This document shows, piece by piece, positions 19,008 through 27,918 of a stretch of 64,000 nucleotides of DNA; position 1 is the stretch's first letter; every line of letters starts with the position of its first letter. Where the stretch lies: contig NZ_VAWE01000001.1 in the NCBI RefSeq assembly GCF_005795905.1, forward strand, positions 7,691,501-7,755,500, written 5' to 3'. The notes under the pieces are model-generated. The model was not told where the DNA came from, did not search any database, and saw only the letters and a program-made list of their open reading frames with translations. A program made the translations under genes and the position numbers. Source of the DNA: Streptomyces marianii. GTDB lineage: Bacteria; Actinomycetota; Actinomycetes; Streptomycetales; Streptomycetaceae.

Positions 19008-22000
19008 ATGCATGACGACCGCAGCCTGGTCGAGGCCCGACTGAAGCGTGTCCTCGACGAGCGCATCCGACCCGCCGTGTACTCCGCGTCCGTCCCGCTG
19101 GACGTGGCCGTCTGGAACGCCCCCGGTGAGCCCGTGCCGGTCGCCGAAGGGCTGGCCGCCGAGCCCTCGCCGATCAGCGTCGGCACGAGGTGGGGCGCGC
19201 CGTGGGGGACCAGCTGGTTCCGGGTGACCGGGACGGTCCCGGCCGAGTGGGCGGGGAGGACGGTCGAGGCGGTCCTCGACCTCGGCTTCGACGAGAACAT
19301 GCCCGGATTCCAGTGCGAAGGGCTCGTCTACCGGCCCGACAGCACCCCGGTCAAGGGACTGAACCCGCGCAACCAGTGGGTCCGGATCGCGGCGCCCGCA
19401 GAGGGCGGCGAGCAGGTGCGGCTGCACATCGAGGCGGCGTCCAACCCCGTCATCCTCGACTACCACCCGTTCCTCCCCACCGCGCTGGGGGACAGGGAGA
19501 CCGCCGGCACCGAGCCGCAGTACCGGCTGAACCGGATGGACCTCGCCGTCTTCGAGGAGGACGTCTGGCAGCTGGTGATGGACCTGGAGGTGCTGGGCGA
19601 GCTGATGGAGGAGCTCCCGGCGGACTCCGCCCGGCGCTGGGAGATCCTGCGCGCGATCGACCGGACCCTGGACGCCGTCGACCTGCAGGACGTCCCGGGC
19701 ACGGCCGCCGCCGCCCGGGCCCGCCTGGAGCAGGTACTGGCCACCCCCGCCCAGCCCTCGGCGCACCGCATCAGCGCCGTCGGCCACGCCCACATCGACT
19801 CCGCCTGGCTCTGGCCGCTGCGGGAGACCGTGCGCAAGGTCGCCCGCACCGCCTCCAACATGACGGCGCTGCTGGAGGACGAGCCCGACTTCGTCTTCGC
19901 CATGTCGCAGGCGCAGCAGTGGGCCTGGATCAAGGAGCACCGGCCGGAGGTGTGGGCCAAGGTGAAGAAGGCCGTCGCCGACGGCCGGTTCGTGCCGGCG
20001 GGAGGCATGTGGGTGGAGTCCGACACCAACATGCCCGGATCTGAGGCCATGGCGCGTCAGTTCGTCCACGGCAAGCGGTTCTTCCTGGACGAGTTCGGCA
20101 TCGAGAACGACGAGGCCTGGCTCCCGGACACGTTCGGGTTCGCCGCGGGGCTGCCCCAGATCATCAAGGCGGCCGGCTCCAGGCGGCTGCTCACCCAGAA
20201 GATCTCCTGGTCGCAGACGAACAGGTTCCCGCACCACACCTTCCAGTGGGAGGGCATCGACGGGACGCGGATCTTCACCCACTTCCCTCCGGTGGACACC
20301 TACAACTGCTCCATGAAGGGCAGCGAGATCGCCCACGCCGCGAGGAACTTCAAGGACAAGGGCGTCGCCCGGCACTCACTCGCGCCCACCGGCTGGGGCG
20401 ACGGGGGCGGCGGCACCACCCGGGAGATGGTCGCCAAGGCCGCCCGGATGCGCGACCTCGAAGGCGCGGCGACCGTGCTCTGGGAGACTCCTCGGGAGTT
20501 CTTCACCAAGGCCGAGGCCGAGTACGCGAATCCGCCGGTGTGGGTCGGCGAGCTGTACCTCGAACTGCACCGGGCCACGCTGACCAGCCAGGCGAGGACC
20601 AAGCGGGGCAACCGCCGCTCCGAGCACCTGCTGCGCGAAGCCGAGCTGTGGGCCGCGACGGCCGCGGTGCGGACCGGGTTCCCGTACCCGTACGAACGGC
20701 TCGACCGGATCTGGAAGACGGTGCTGCTGCACCAGTTCCACGACATCCTCCCCGGCTCGTCCATCGCCTGGGTGCACCGCGAGGCCGAGCGGACGTACGC
20801 GGCGGTCGCCGAGGAGCTGAACGCCATCGTCGACGCCGCCCAGCGTGCCCTCGCCGGCGACGGTTCCGCTGAGCTGGTCTTCAACTCCGCCCCGCACGCA
20901 CGGCACGGGATCGCGGCGGGCGGTGCCGCGCGGCCGACCGGCGGCGGCGCGTCCCATCTGCAGCCGCGCGCGGGCGGCGGACACGTCCTCGACAACGGGT
21001 TGCTCCGGGTGGAGATCGACGGGCGGGGCCTGGTCGTCTCCGTGTACGACATCGGCGCCGAGCGGGAGACCGTTCCGCAGGGGGAAGCCGCCAACCTGCT
21101 GCAACTGCACGCGGACTTCCCGAACATGTGGGACGCGTGGGACGTGGACGAGTTCTACCGGAACACCGTGACGGACCTGGTGGAGGCGGATCTCGTGGAG
21201 CCGGCCGGCCCGGAAGGTGCCGCCGGTCGGGAAGGCGCCGCGGAACCCGGCGCGGCCGCCGTGCGGATCGTGCGCTCCTTCGGGGCGTCCCAGGTGCGCC
21301 AGGTGCTGTCGCTCGCCGCCGGCGCCAAGCGGCTCGACATCGACACCGAAGTCGACTGGCACGAGACCGAGAAATTCCTCAAGCTGGCCTTCCCACTCGA
21401 CGTGCACGCCGAGCGGTACGCGTCCGAGACCCAGTTCGGCCACTTCCACCGGGCGACGCACACCAACACCAGCTGGGAGGCGGCCAAGTTCGAGGCATGC
21501 AACCACCGCTTCGTCCACATCGGCGAACCGGACTGGGGCGTGGCGCTGGTCAACGACTCCACGTACGGTCACGACGTGACCCGTACCGTCCGTACCGCCG
21601 ACTCCGGTACGACGACCACACTCAGGGCGTCCCTGCTGCGCGCCCCGCGCTTCCCCGATCCGGAGACCGATCAGGGGGTCCACCGCTTCCGGCACGCTCT
21701 CGTACCGGGCGCGACGATCGGCGACGCGGTGCGCGAGGGGTACCGGGTGAACCTTCCGGAGCGGCGGGTGACGGGTGCGGACGCGGCCGTCGCGCCGCTG
21801 GTGGCGGTGGACGACGACGCGGTGGTGGTGACCGCGGTCAAGCTCGCCGACGACGGCAGCGGCGATGTCGTGGTCCGCTTCCACGAGTCGCGGGGCGGGC
21901 GTGCCCGCGCGAGGCTGACGGCAGGCTTCCCCCTGGCGGGAGCGGTGGCGACGGACCTGCTGGAGCGTCCGGGGGCCGAGGACCGGACGGTGGAGCGCAC

Positions 22001-22067
22001 CGGCGACACGGTGTCCCTCGACCTGCGCCCGTTCGAGCTCGTGACGCTGCGGCTGACCAGGGGCTGA
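19008..22067 (+). CDS. Alpha-mannosidase, GH38
   Basis: A 1019-residue cytosolic enzyme. The zinc-binding HxD is His262/Asp264 in GHAHIDSAWLWPLRE, the nucleophile is Asp374 in LPDTFGF, and HQFHDILPGSS is the later zinc-site segment. The N-terminal about 230 residues form the beta-sandwich found in bacterial GH38 enzymes and the C-terminal half the beta-domains. It removes alpha-linked mannose with retention. The ATG at 19008 follows GGAG at 8 nt; upstream codons in frame look non-coding. It is the last gene of the LacI-controlled operon, or a cotranscribed second unit. Confidence 0.93.
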   Translation: MHDDRSLVEARLKRVLDERIRPAVYSASVPLDVAVWNAPGEPVPVAEGLAAEPSPISVGTRWGAPWGTSWFRVTGTVPAEWAGRTVEAVLDLGFDENMPGFQCEGLVYRPDSTPVKGLNPRNQWVRIAAPAEGGEQVRLHIEAASNPVILDYHPFLPTALGDRETAGTEPQYRLNRMDLAVFEEDVWQLVMDLEVLGELMEELPADSARRWEILRAIDRTLDAVDLQDVPGTAAAARARLEQVLATPAQPSAHRISAVGHAHIDSAWLWPLRETVRKVARTASNMTALLEDEPDFVFAMSQAQQWAWIKEHRPEVWAKVKKAVADGRFVPAGGMWVESDTNMPGSEAMARQFVHGKRFFLDEFGIENDEAWLPDTFGFAAGLPQIIKAAGSRRLLTQKISWSQTNRFPHHTFQWEGIDGTRIFTHFPPVDTYNCSMKGSEIAHAARNFKDKGVARHSLAPTGWGDGGGGTTREMVAKAARMRDLEGAATVLWETPREFFTKAEAEYANPPVWVGELYLELHRATLTSQARTKRGNRRSEHLLREAELWAATAAVRTGFPYPYERLDRIWKTVLLHQFHDILPGSSIAWVHREAERTYAAVAEELNAIVDAAQRALAGDGSAELVFNSAPHARHGIAAGGAARPTGGGASHLQPRAGGGHVLDNGLLRVEIDGRGLVVSVYDIGAERETVPQGEAANLLQLHADFPNMWDAWDVDEFYRNTVTDLVEADLVEPAGPEGAAGREGAAEPGAAAVRIVRSFGASQVRQVLSLAAGAKRLDIDTEVDWHETEKFLKLAFPLDVHAERYASETQFGHFHRATHTNTSWEAAKFEACNHRFVHIGEPDWGVALVNDSTYGHDVTRTVRTADSGTTTTLRASLLRAPRFPDPETDQGVHRFRHALVPGATIGDAVREGYRVNLPERRVTGADAAVAPLVAVDDDAVVVTAVKLADDGSGDVVVRFHESRGGRARARLTAGFPLAGAVATDLLERPGAEDRTVERTGDTVSLDLRPFELVTLRLTRG

Positions 22068-22217
22068 GGGGCCGATGGGCCGGGACGGGTTGCGGGGCCA
22101 GGAAGAGCGGGGGGCCGGAGGGCGTCGAGGGCGTGGGACGGGGGGATCCGGGTCCTGAGAGGGGACCGGCGCGAACTGACGCGCGCCGGTGCCGGCACGG
22201 CCGGCAAGAGGGTGACG

Positions 22218-22248
22218 GGGGTGGCCGCCGCCACGCGGCGGCCACCCC
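22218..22248. terminator. Terminator of the mannoside operon
   Basis: A 13-bp perfect stem (GGGGTGGCCGCC plus one G-C pair) with a 5-nt loop, 150 bp after the alpha-mannosidase stop. The 400-bp gap 22068-22467 otherwise shows only a GC-rich spacer. Just before the next gene a TAGATA-like -10 lies only 5 nt from its ATG. Confidence 0.72.
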
Positions 22249-22467
22249 GCGTCGCGTCCGCCCGCGACGGGCACCGAGGCGTCCGGCACGGACGGGATCC
22301 GCCGGGGTGCTACGAGCCCCGGAACGCCTCCGTCACCATCCGCGCACCACGGCCGCACCGGAGCCCCCTCGCGGCGGCACCTCCTCTCGCGCCGGGGCGC
22401 CCCGAGACGGCCGCTACGGCGGGCCGACGCGGTCGCCCGCTGTAGCGGCCCGGTGTTAGATAGGAGC

Positions 22468-25140
22468 ATGGCCGGACTTCTCGGCCGTCTCCGCTCCGTG
22501 ATGAGCGCGCGCACCGTCGCCAGTCAGGTGTTCGTCCTGCAGGTGACGGTGGCGTTGCTGCTCGTCGTCGCCGCCGTCGCGGCACTGCTCCTGCAAGCCC
22601 GGTCGGACGGCGGGCGCGAGGCGCGCAAGCGGTCGGTCGCCGTGGCCCAGACGTATGCCACCGCACCGGGCGTCAAGGAAGCGCTGCGCGGCCCCGACCC
22701 GAGCGCGGACTTGCAGCGCAAGGCCGAGGCCGCGAGGAGGACATCCGGCGTCGACTTCGTCGTGGTGATGGCCCCGGACGGCACCCGGTACACCCACCCG
22801 AATCCGGAGGAGATCGGCGAGAAGTACATCGGCACCATCGCCCCGGCGGCGGCCGGCGGCACGGTGACCGAGACCGTCACCGGCACCCTCGGTCCCTCGA
22901 TCCGCAGCGTCGCGCCGGTGACGGACGCGAACGGCGAGGTGATCGGCCTCGTGGCGGCCGGCATCGCGGTGGAGCGGGCCGGCGGAGCCCAGGACCAGCT
23001 TCCCCTCCTGCTCGGCGCCGCGGCGTTCGCCCTGGTCGTCGCCACCTCAGGGGCCGCGCTGATCAGCAGGCGGCTGCGACACCAGACCCACGGCCTGGGG
23101 CCCACCGAGATGACCCGGATGTACGAGCACCACGACGCGGTCCTGCACGCCGTCCGGGAGGGCGTGCTGATCGTCGACGAGGACCGCAGGCTGGTGCTCG
23201 TCAACGACGAGGCACGACGGCTGCTCGCGCTGCCCCCGGACGTCCAGGGGCGCCCCGTGTGCGACATCGCCATGGACCCCGAGATCGCCCGGCTGCTGGA
23301 GTCCGGCCGCCCGGCGAGCGACGAGGTGCATGTCATCGAGGACCAACTGGTCGCGGTGAACCAGCGCGCCATGGGCCCGCCGCCGGACGGCTCGGGGCCC
23401 TGCGGCACCGTGGCCACCCTGCGGGACACCACCGAGCTGCGGGCCCTCAGCGGCCGTGCCGACACCGCGCAGGGCCGTCTGCGACTCGTCTACGACGCCG
23501 GCATCCGGATCGGCACCACCCTCGACGTGGTCCGGACCTCGCAGGAGCTGGCCGACTTCGCCGTCCCCCGGTTCGCCGACTACGTCACCGTCGATCTCCC
23601 CGATCCCGTGCTCAGCGGGGACGAGCCGGCGGAGACCGGTACGGACATGCGCCGCATCGCCTTCACGGGCGTCCGCCACGACACCCCGCTCTACCCGTCC
23701 GGCCGACTGATCCACTTCGTCCCCACCGCCCCCCAGGCCGTCGCCTACGCCCGGGGCAAGACCGTCCTGGAGGCCGACCTGGCCGCGTTCTCGGGGTGGC
23801 AGGAACAGGAACCGGCCCGGGCCCACAGACTCGTCGGCTACGGCATCCACTCCATGATCGCCGTGCCACTGCGGGCCCGCGGCGTGACGATGGGCGTCGC
23901 CACGTTCTGGCGCTCCCAGAAGCCGGAGCCCTTCGACGACGACGACGTGTCGCTCGCGGAGGAGCTGGTCGCCCGCGCCGCGGTGAACATCGACAACGCC
24001 CGCCGGTACACCCGCGAGCACTCGATGGCGGTCGCCCTCCAGCGGAGCCTGCTGCCGCGGGCCCTGCCCGAGCAGACCGCCCTGGACGTGGCCTACCACT
24101 ACCTTCCCGCCCAGGCCGGACTCGGCGGGGTCGGCGGGGTCGGCGGGGACTGGTTCGACGTGATCCCGCTTCCGGGTGCCAGGGTCGCCCTCGTGGTCGG
24201 GGACGTCGTCGGCCACGGCCTCCACGCCGCGGCGACCATGGGGCGGCTGCGCACCGCCGTCCACAACTTCGCCGCCCTCGACCTGCCACCGGACGAGCTG
24301 CTGTGGCACATGGACGAACTGGTCTCGCGCATCGACCAGGACGAGGACACCGACGGCTCGGTCACCGCGCTCACCGGCGCCACCTGTCTGTACGCGATCT
24401 ACGACCCCACGTCACGGCTGTGCACCGTGGCCCGCGCGGGACATCTGGAGCCGGTCATCGTGCACCCCGACGGCGAGGTCGAGTTCCCCGGGGTGCCGGC
24501 CGGGCCGCCCCTCGGCCTCGGCGGACTCCCGTTCGAGTCCAGCGAACTGCATCTCTCCGAGGGCAGCAGCCTGGTGCTCTACACCGACGGACTGGTGGAG
24601 GACCGGCACCGCGACATCGACGAAGGACTGGACCTGCTGCGCCGCACGCTCGCCCACGCCGGCGGAACGCCGGAGGAGACCTGCCGTGCGGTGCTGGACG
24701 CACTGCTGCCGGAGCGCCCCCGTGACGATGTCGCCCTGGTCGTCGCCCGCACCCGGGTGCTGGGCGGCAACCGCGCCGTCACCTGGGGCGTGCCGGCGGA
24801 CCCGTCCGAAGTGGCCCGGGTACGTGCCGAGGCCTCCCGGACCCTGGAGGAGTGGGGGCTCGCGGAGGAGGCGTTCACCACCGAACTGATCCTCAGCGAA
24901 CTGGTCACCAACGCCATCCGCCACGCCGGCGGACCGATCACGGTGCGGTTGATCCGCGACCGCTCCCTGATCTGCGAGGTCTCCGACGGCAGCAGTACCG
25001 CCCCACATCTGCGCCGGGCCACCGCCACCGACGAGGGCGGCCGGGGGCTGTTCCTCGTCTCCCAGTTCGCCGCGCGCTGGGGCACCCGCTACACGGGCAG
25101 CGGCAAGGTCATCTGGACCGAGCAGCCGCTGCCCTGGTAG
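22468..25140 (+). CDS. Membrane sensor PP2C phosphatase (CACHE-PAS-GAF-SpoIIE-HATPase)
   Basis: An 890-residue protein. TM1 is about residues 18-43. An extracellular CitA/DcuS-like CACHE domain (VMAPDGTRYTHPNPEEIGEK) follows, then TM2 near 180-203, PAS, GAF, the SpoIIE-type PP2C phosphatase (GGDWFDVIPLPG; VVGDVVGHGLHAAATMGRLR; LVLYTDGLVE) and a C-terminal GHKL ATPase of anti-sigma type (LSELVTNAIRHAG). It should sense a small extracellular ligand and act on an anti-sigma antagonist. ATG 22468 is chosen, but AGGAG is only 1 nt away; GTG 22453 and ATG 22501 remain possible, or a leaderless transcript. Confidence 0.87.
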   Translation: MAGLLGRLRSVMSARTVASQVFVLQVTVALLLVVAAVAALLLQARSDGGREARKRSVAVAQTYATAPGVKEALRGPDPSADLQRKAEAARRTSGVDFVVVMAPDGTRYTHPNPEEIGEKYIGTIAPAAAGGTVTETVTGTLGPSIRSVAPVTDANGEVIGLVAAGIAVERAGGAQDQLPLLLGAAAFALVVATSGAALISRRLRHQTHGLGPTEMTRMYEHHDAVLHAVREGVLIVDEDRRLVLVNDEARRLLALPPDVQGRPVCDIAMDPEIARLLESGRPASDEVHVIEDQLVAVNQRAMGPPPDGSGPCGTVATLRDTTELRALSGRADTAQGRLRLVYDAGIRIGTTLDVVRTSQELADFAVPRFADYVTVDLPDPVLSGDEPAETGTDMRRIAFTGVRHDTPLYPSGRLIHFVPTAPQAVAYARGKTVLEADLAAFSGWQEQEPARAHRLVGYGIHSMIAVPLRARGVTMGVATFWRSQKPEPFDDDDVSLAEELVARAAVNIDNARRYTREHSMAVALQRSLLPRALPEQTALDVAYHYLPAQAGLGGVGGVGGDWFDVIPLPGARVALVVGDVVGHGLHAAATMGRLRTAVHNFAALDLPPDELLWHMDELVSRIDQDEDTDGSVTALTGATCLYAIYDPTSRLCTVARAGHLEPVIVHPDGEVEFPGVPAGPPLGLGGLPFESSELHLSEGSSLVLYTDGLVEDRHRDIDEGLDLLRRTLAHAGGTPEETCRAVLDALLPERPRDDVALVVARTRVLGGNRAVTWGVPADPSEVARVRAEASRTLEEWGLAEEAFTTELILSELVTNAIRHAGGPITVRLIRDRSLICEVSDGSSTAPHLRRATATDEGGRGLFLVSQFAARWGTRYTGSGKVIWTEQPLPW

Positions 25141-25340
25141 CCCGTGCGGACGCGGCACCACGGCACCGGGGACCAGGCCGGAAGGGGAGATTCCGGGTCG
25201 ATGGCGCGGACCACCGGGGCGGTGGGATCGAGCGCGCCGCACCGTGCCGGACGGCCGGGCCGATCGCCCACCGCCGGGCCCGCCCCCTGCTCCTTCTGCT
25301 CCTTCGCGCGTTCCTCCGCACCGCCGCCGGCACTTCCGGC

Positions 25341-27788
25341 TCAGCGTGCCTTGGCCACCCGCTCGCGCGGCGCCAGCGGAATCTCCGCCCACACCTGCTT
25401 GCCGCCGCTGAGCGGCACCGCGCCCCACGACGCGGTCGTGGCCTCGACGATGAGCAGCCCGCGGCCGCCGGTCGCCTCCCAGTCCTGGTCGGCGGGCTTG
25501 ACGGGGCTGCGGGGTGAGGCGTCGTTCACCGCGATCCGCAACCGGTCGGCGGACAGTGTGAGATCGAGCCGCACCTCGCCCTGCGTGTGGGCGATGGCGT
25601 TGGTGACCAGTTCGGACACCACCAGCAGAGCCCCCTCCAGCTCCTCTTCCGCGCCCCAGGAACGCAGGGTCCGCGCCGTGAAACGCCGGGCGTGCATCAC
25701 GGCGTTGGGCAGCCGCCACACCGTCCAGTGGGTCCGCATCGGCCGCACCCGGGTGCCGTCGTAACGGAGCAGCAGCAGGGCCACGTCGTCGTCGCGCCGG
25801 TTCACCGCCACGACCAGCTCGTCGGCCACCCGCCCGGCGTCGGCGGGGTCCGCCGCGGAGAGCGTGTCGCACACCCGCCGCATGCCCTCCTCCAGGGTGA
25901 GGGCCGCCGACTCGACCAGCCCGTCCGTCAGCAGCATCAGCAGGGTGCCGGGCACCAGGCCCGCCTCCGTCATCGGGTACTCCTCGTCGGCGAGGACGCC
26001 CAGCGGGGGGCCGCCCTCGACCATCAGCTCCTCGGTGCTGCCGTCGGGGTGCCGGATCACCGGGTGCAGATGCCCGGCCCGTACGAGCCGGGCGATGCCC
26101 TCCTCCATGTCGAGGTCCACGTAGAGGCAGGTCGCGAACAGATCGGTCTCCATGCCGACCAGCAGCCGGTTGGCGCGGGCGACGACCACGTCCGGAGGGT
26201 GCCCCTCCACCGCGTACGCCCTGACCGCCGTGCGCATCTGCCCCATGATGGTCGCCGCCCCGGCGCTGTGACCCTGCACGTCCCCGATGACCAGGGCCAC
26301 ATGGCCGTCGCCGAGCGGGATGACGTCGTACCAGTCGCCGCCGACCTCGAGCCCCGCCGTGGCCGGGAGGTAGCGGGCGACGGCCTCACCGCCGGGCAGC
26401 TCGGGGAGCTTCCTCGGCAGCAGACTGCGCTGGAGCATCGTGGCCAGTTCGTGCCCGGCGTCCATGGCGTGGGCCCGCATCAGGGCCTGCCCGACCAGGG
26501 CCGCGGCGGCCGTCATCAGCGACCGCTCCTCCGGGTCGAACCGGTGCCCGTCGTCCCACCCCACCAGGCACACCCCGACCATCCGGCCGTCCGCCCGGAG
26601 CGGGAGCACCGCGAGGCCCCCGCGCCCGATCTCCGCCAGAGCGGGTTCGAGGTCCGCGCCCGCCGGCCACAGGCTCACATGCCCCTCGCGCAGCGCACCC
26701 TCGATCGTCGGCATCTCGTGGATGGAGAGGTCCGGCCACTCGGAGCGCCATTCGGCGCGCCAGACCGCGGGCCAGGCGTCGGGCTCCGGCGGGTCCAGGA
26801 CCGTGACCACCAGCCTGTCCCCCTCCCGCTCGGCGACCGCGACCCGGCCCGCCTCCAGCGGACCGCGGAGCGAGGCCACCACCAGCCTGCTGACCTCCCG
26901 GATGGTGCTCGCCCCCGCCAGCCTGGCCGACAGCCGCTGCACCACCGAGACCTCGTCGGCACTGGGCCGCAGATAGGCGGCGTCGGCCACCACACCGAGC
27001 ACCCGCTCGGGAGTGCCGTCGGCGTCCACCTCGACCCGGCAGCGCAGCCCCAGCCAGCGCAGCTCGCCGCCGGGCCGGCGGATACGGAAAGCCAGCTGCT
27101 CGGTGGCCGCGGACATCCGCCCCGGTTCGACGATCTCCATCAGAGCCGGGATGTCGTCGGGGACGGCGCAGGCCAGCAGGGTCTCCACCCGCCCGTCGAA
27201 CTCCTCGGCGGGGACGCCGAGAAGCTCCAGGACGTACTCGTGGGCCTCCATGCGACCGGTGCTCAGCTCCAGGATGAACGCGCCGCCCTGCAGCGGCACC
27301 AGGGCGGCCTGCCCCAGGTGCGGCTGCGGCGGCGTACGGCCCGGCACTCGGGCAGCGGCCGATTCCAGCCCGGCGGCGACCTGGTCGGCGTAGAGCTCCA
27401 GCAGCGCGCGGCGGTCGGGGCTGAAGCCTTCGGTGACCTCGCCCGCCACTATCAGACAGCCCAGCTCGTTGGCGCCCCGCCCGAGCGGCAGCGCCCCGAG
27501 TGAGAGCCGGGCGGTCGTCGCCGCCCCCTCCCCGCGGCGGCCGGGGAAGTGGTGGGGGTCGAGCTCGACGTACGCCGCCAGCTCCTTCGGGTTCAGCCAG
27601 AGCGGGCGGCCGGCGCGGAAGGCCTCGGCGGCGGGGGAGTGGCCCTCCACGGCGATGATCGTCGGCAGCCCGTACAGCATCCTGCGGTCACCGGTCAGCT
27701 CGGCCAGATGGAGTTCGCGGCCCCCGCCGGCGAGGACGTAGACAGCTGCCAGCTCGGCCCCGCAGAACGCAAAGCGTTGCCTGGTCAC
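25341..27788 (-). CDS. PP2C (SpoIIE-type) phosphatase with GAF/PAS and HATPase domains
   Basis: An 815-residue soluble protein: a GAF-like N-terminus, PAS (around PLQGGAFILELSTGRMEAHE), a second GAF, the PP2C domain (GGDWYDVIPLGDGHVALVIG; IGDVQGHSAGAATIMGQMR; LLMLLTDGLVES) and a C-terminal GHKL ATPase (VSELVTNAIAHTQ). It would dephosphorylate and perhaps rephosphorylate an anti-sigma antagonist. The GTG at 27788 follows GAGGAGG at 11 nt. It is convergent with the membrane-bound paralogue at 22468 and downstream of another paralogue on the same strand. In the 200 bp between the convergent stops (25141-25340) I see no clear terminator. Confidence 0.85.
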   Translation of the reverse strand: MTRQRFAFCGAELAAVYVLAGGGRELHLAELTGDRRMLYGLPTIIAVEGHSPAAEAFRAGRPLWLNPKELAAYVELDPHHFPGRRGEGAATTARLSLGALPLGRGANELGCLIVAGEVTEGFSPDRRALLELYADQVAAGLESAAARVPGRTPPQPHLGQAALVPLQGGAFILELSTGRMEAHEYVLELLGVPAEEFDGRVETLLACAVPDDIPALMEIVEPGRMSAATEQLAFRIRRPGGELRWLGLRCRVEVDADGTPERVLGVVADAAYLRPSADEVSVVQRLSARLAGASTIREVSRLVVASLRGPLEAGRVAVAEREGDRLVVTVLDPPEPDAWPAVWRAEWRSEWPDLSIHEMPTIEGALREGHVSLWPAGADLEPALAEIGRGGLAVLPLRADGRMVGVCLVGWDDGHRFDPEERSLMTAAAALVGQALMRAHAMDAGHELATMLQRSLLPRKLPELPGGEAVARYLPATAGLEVGGDWYDVIPLGDGHVALVIGDVQGHSAGAATIMGQMRTAVRAYAVEGHPPDVVVARANRLLVGMETDLFATCLYVDLDMEEGIARLVRAGHLHPVIRHPDGSTEELMVEGGPPLGVLADEEYPMTEAGLVPGTLLMLLTDGLVESAALTLEEGMRRVCDTLSAADPADAGRVADELVVAVNRRDDDVALLLLRYDGTRVRPMRTHWTVWRLPNAVMHARRFTARTLRSWGAEEELEGALLVVSELVTNAIAHTQGEVRLDLTLSADRLRIAVNDASPRSPVKPADQDWEATGGRGLLIVEATTASWGAVPLSGGKQVWAEIPLAPRERVAKAR

Positions 27789-27918
27789 CGTCTGTTCCGC
27801 CTCCTCGCGCGGGCAGCCGCCGAGAGCCGTCCTCCCTCCATGCTGTCGCGCCCGGGACCCTCCGGGCGAGTCAGGACGGAGCGTGGTCCGTGCCGCGGCG
27901 CTCTGGTGTGCGTGGACC

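Noticed and set aside
25141..25340. Small gene or structured RNA between the convergent phosphatases
   Set aside because: Short frames there have no ribosome-binding site or family pattern, and no stable symmetric element was seen.
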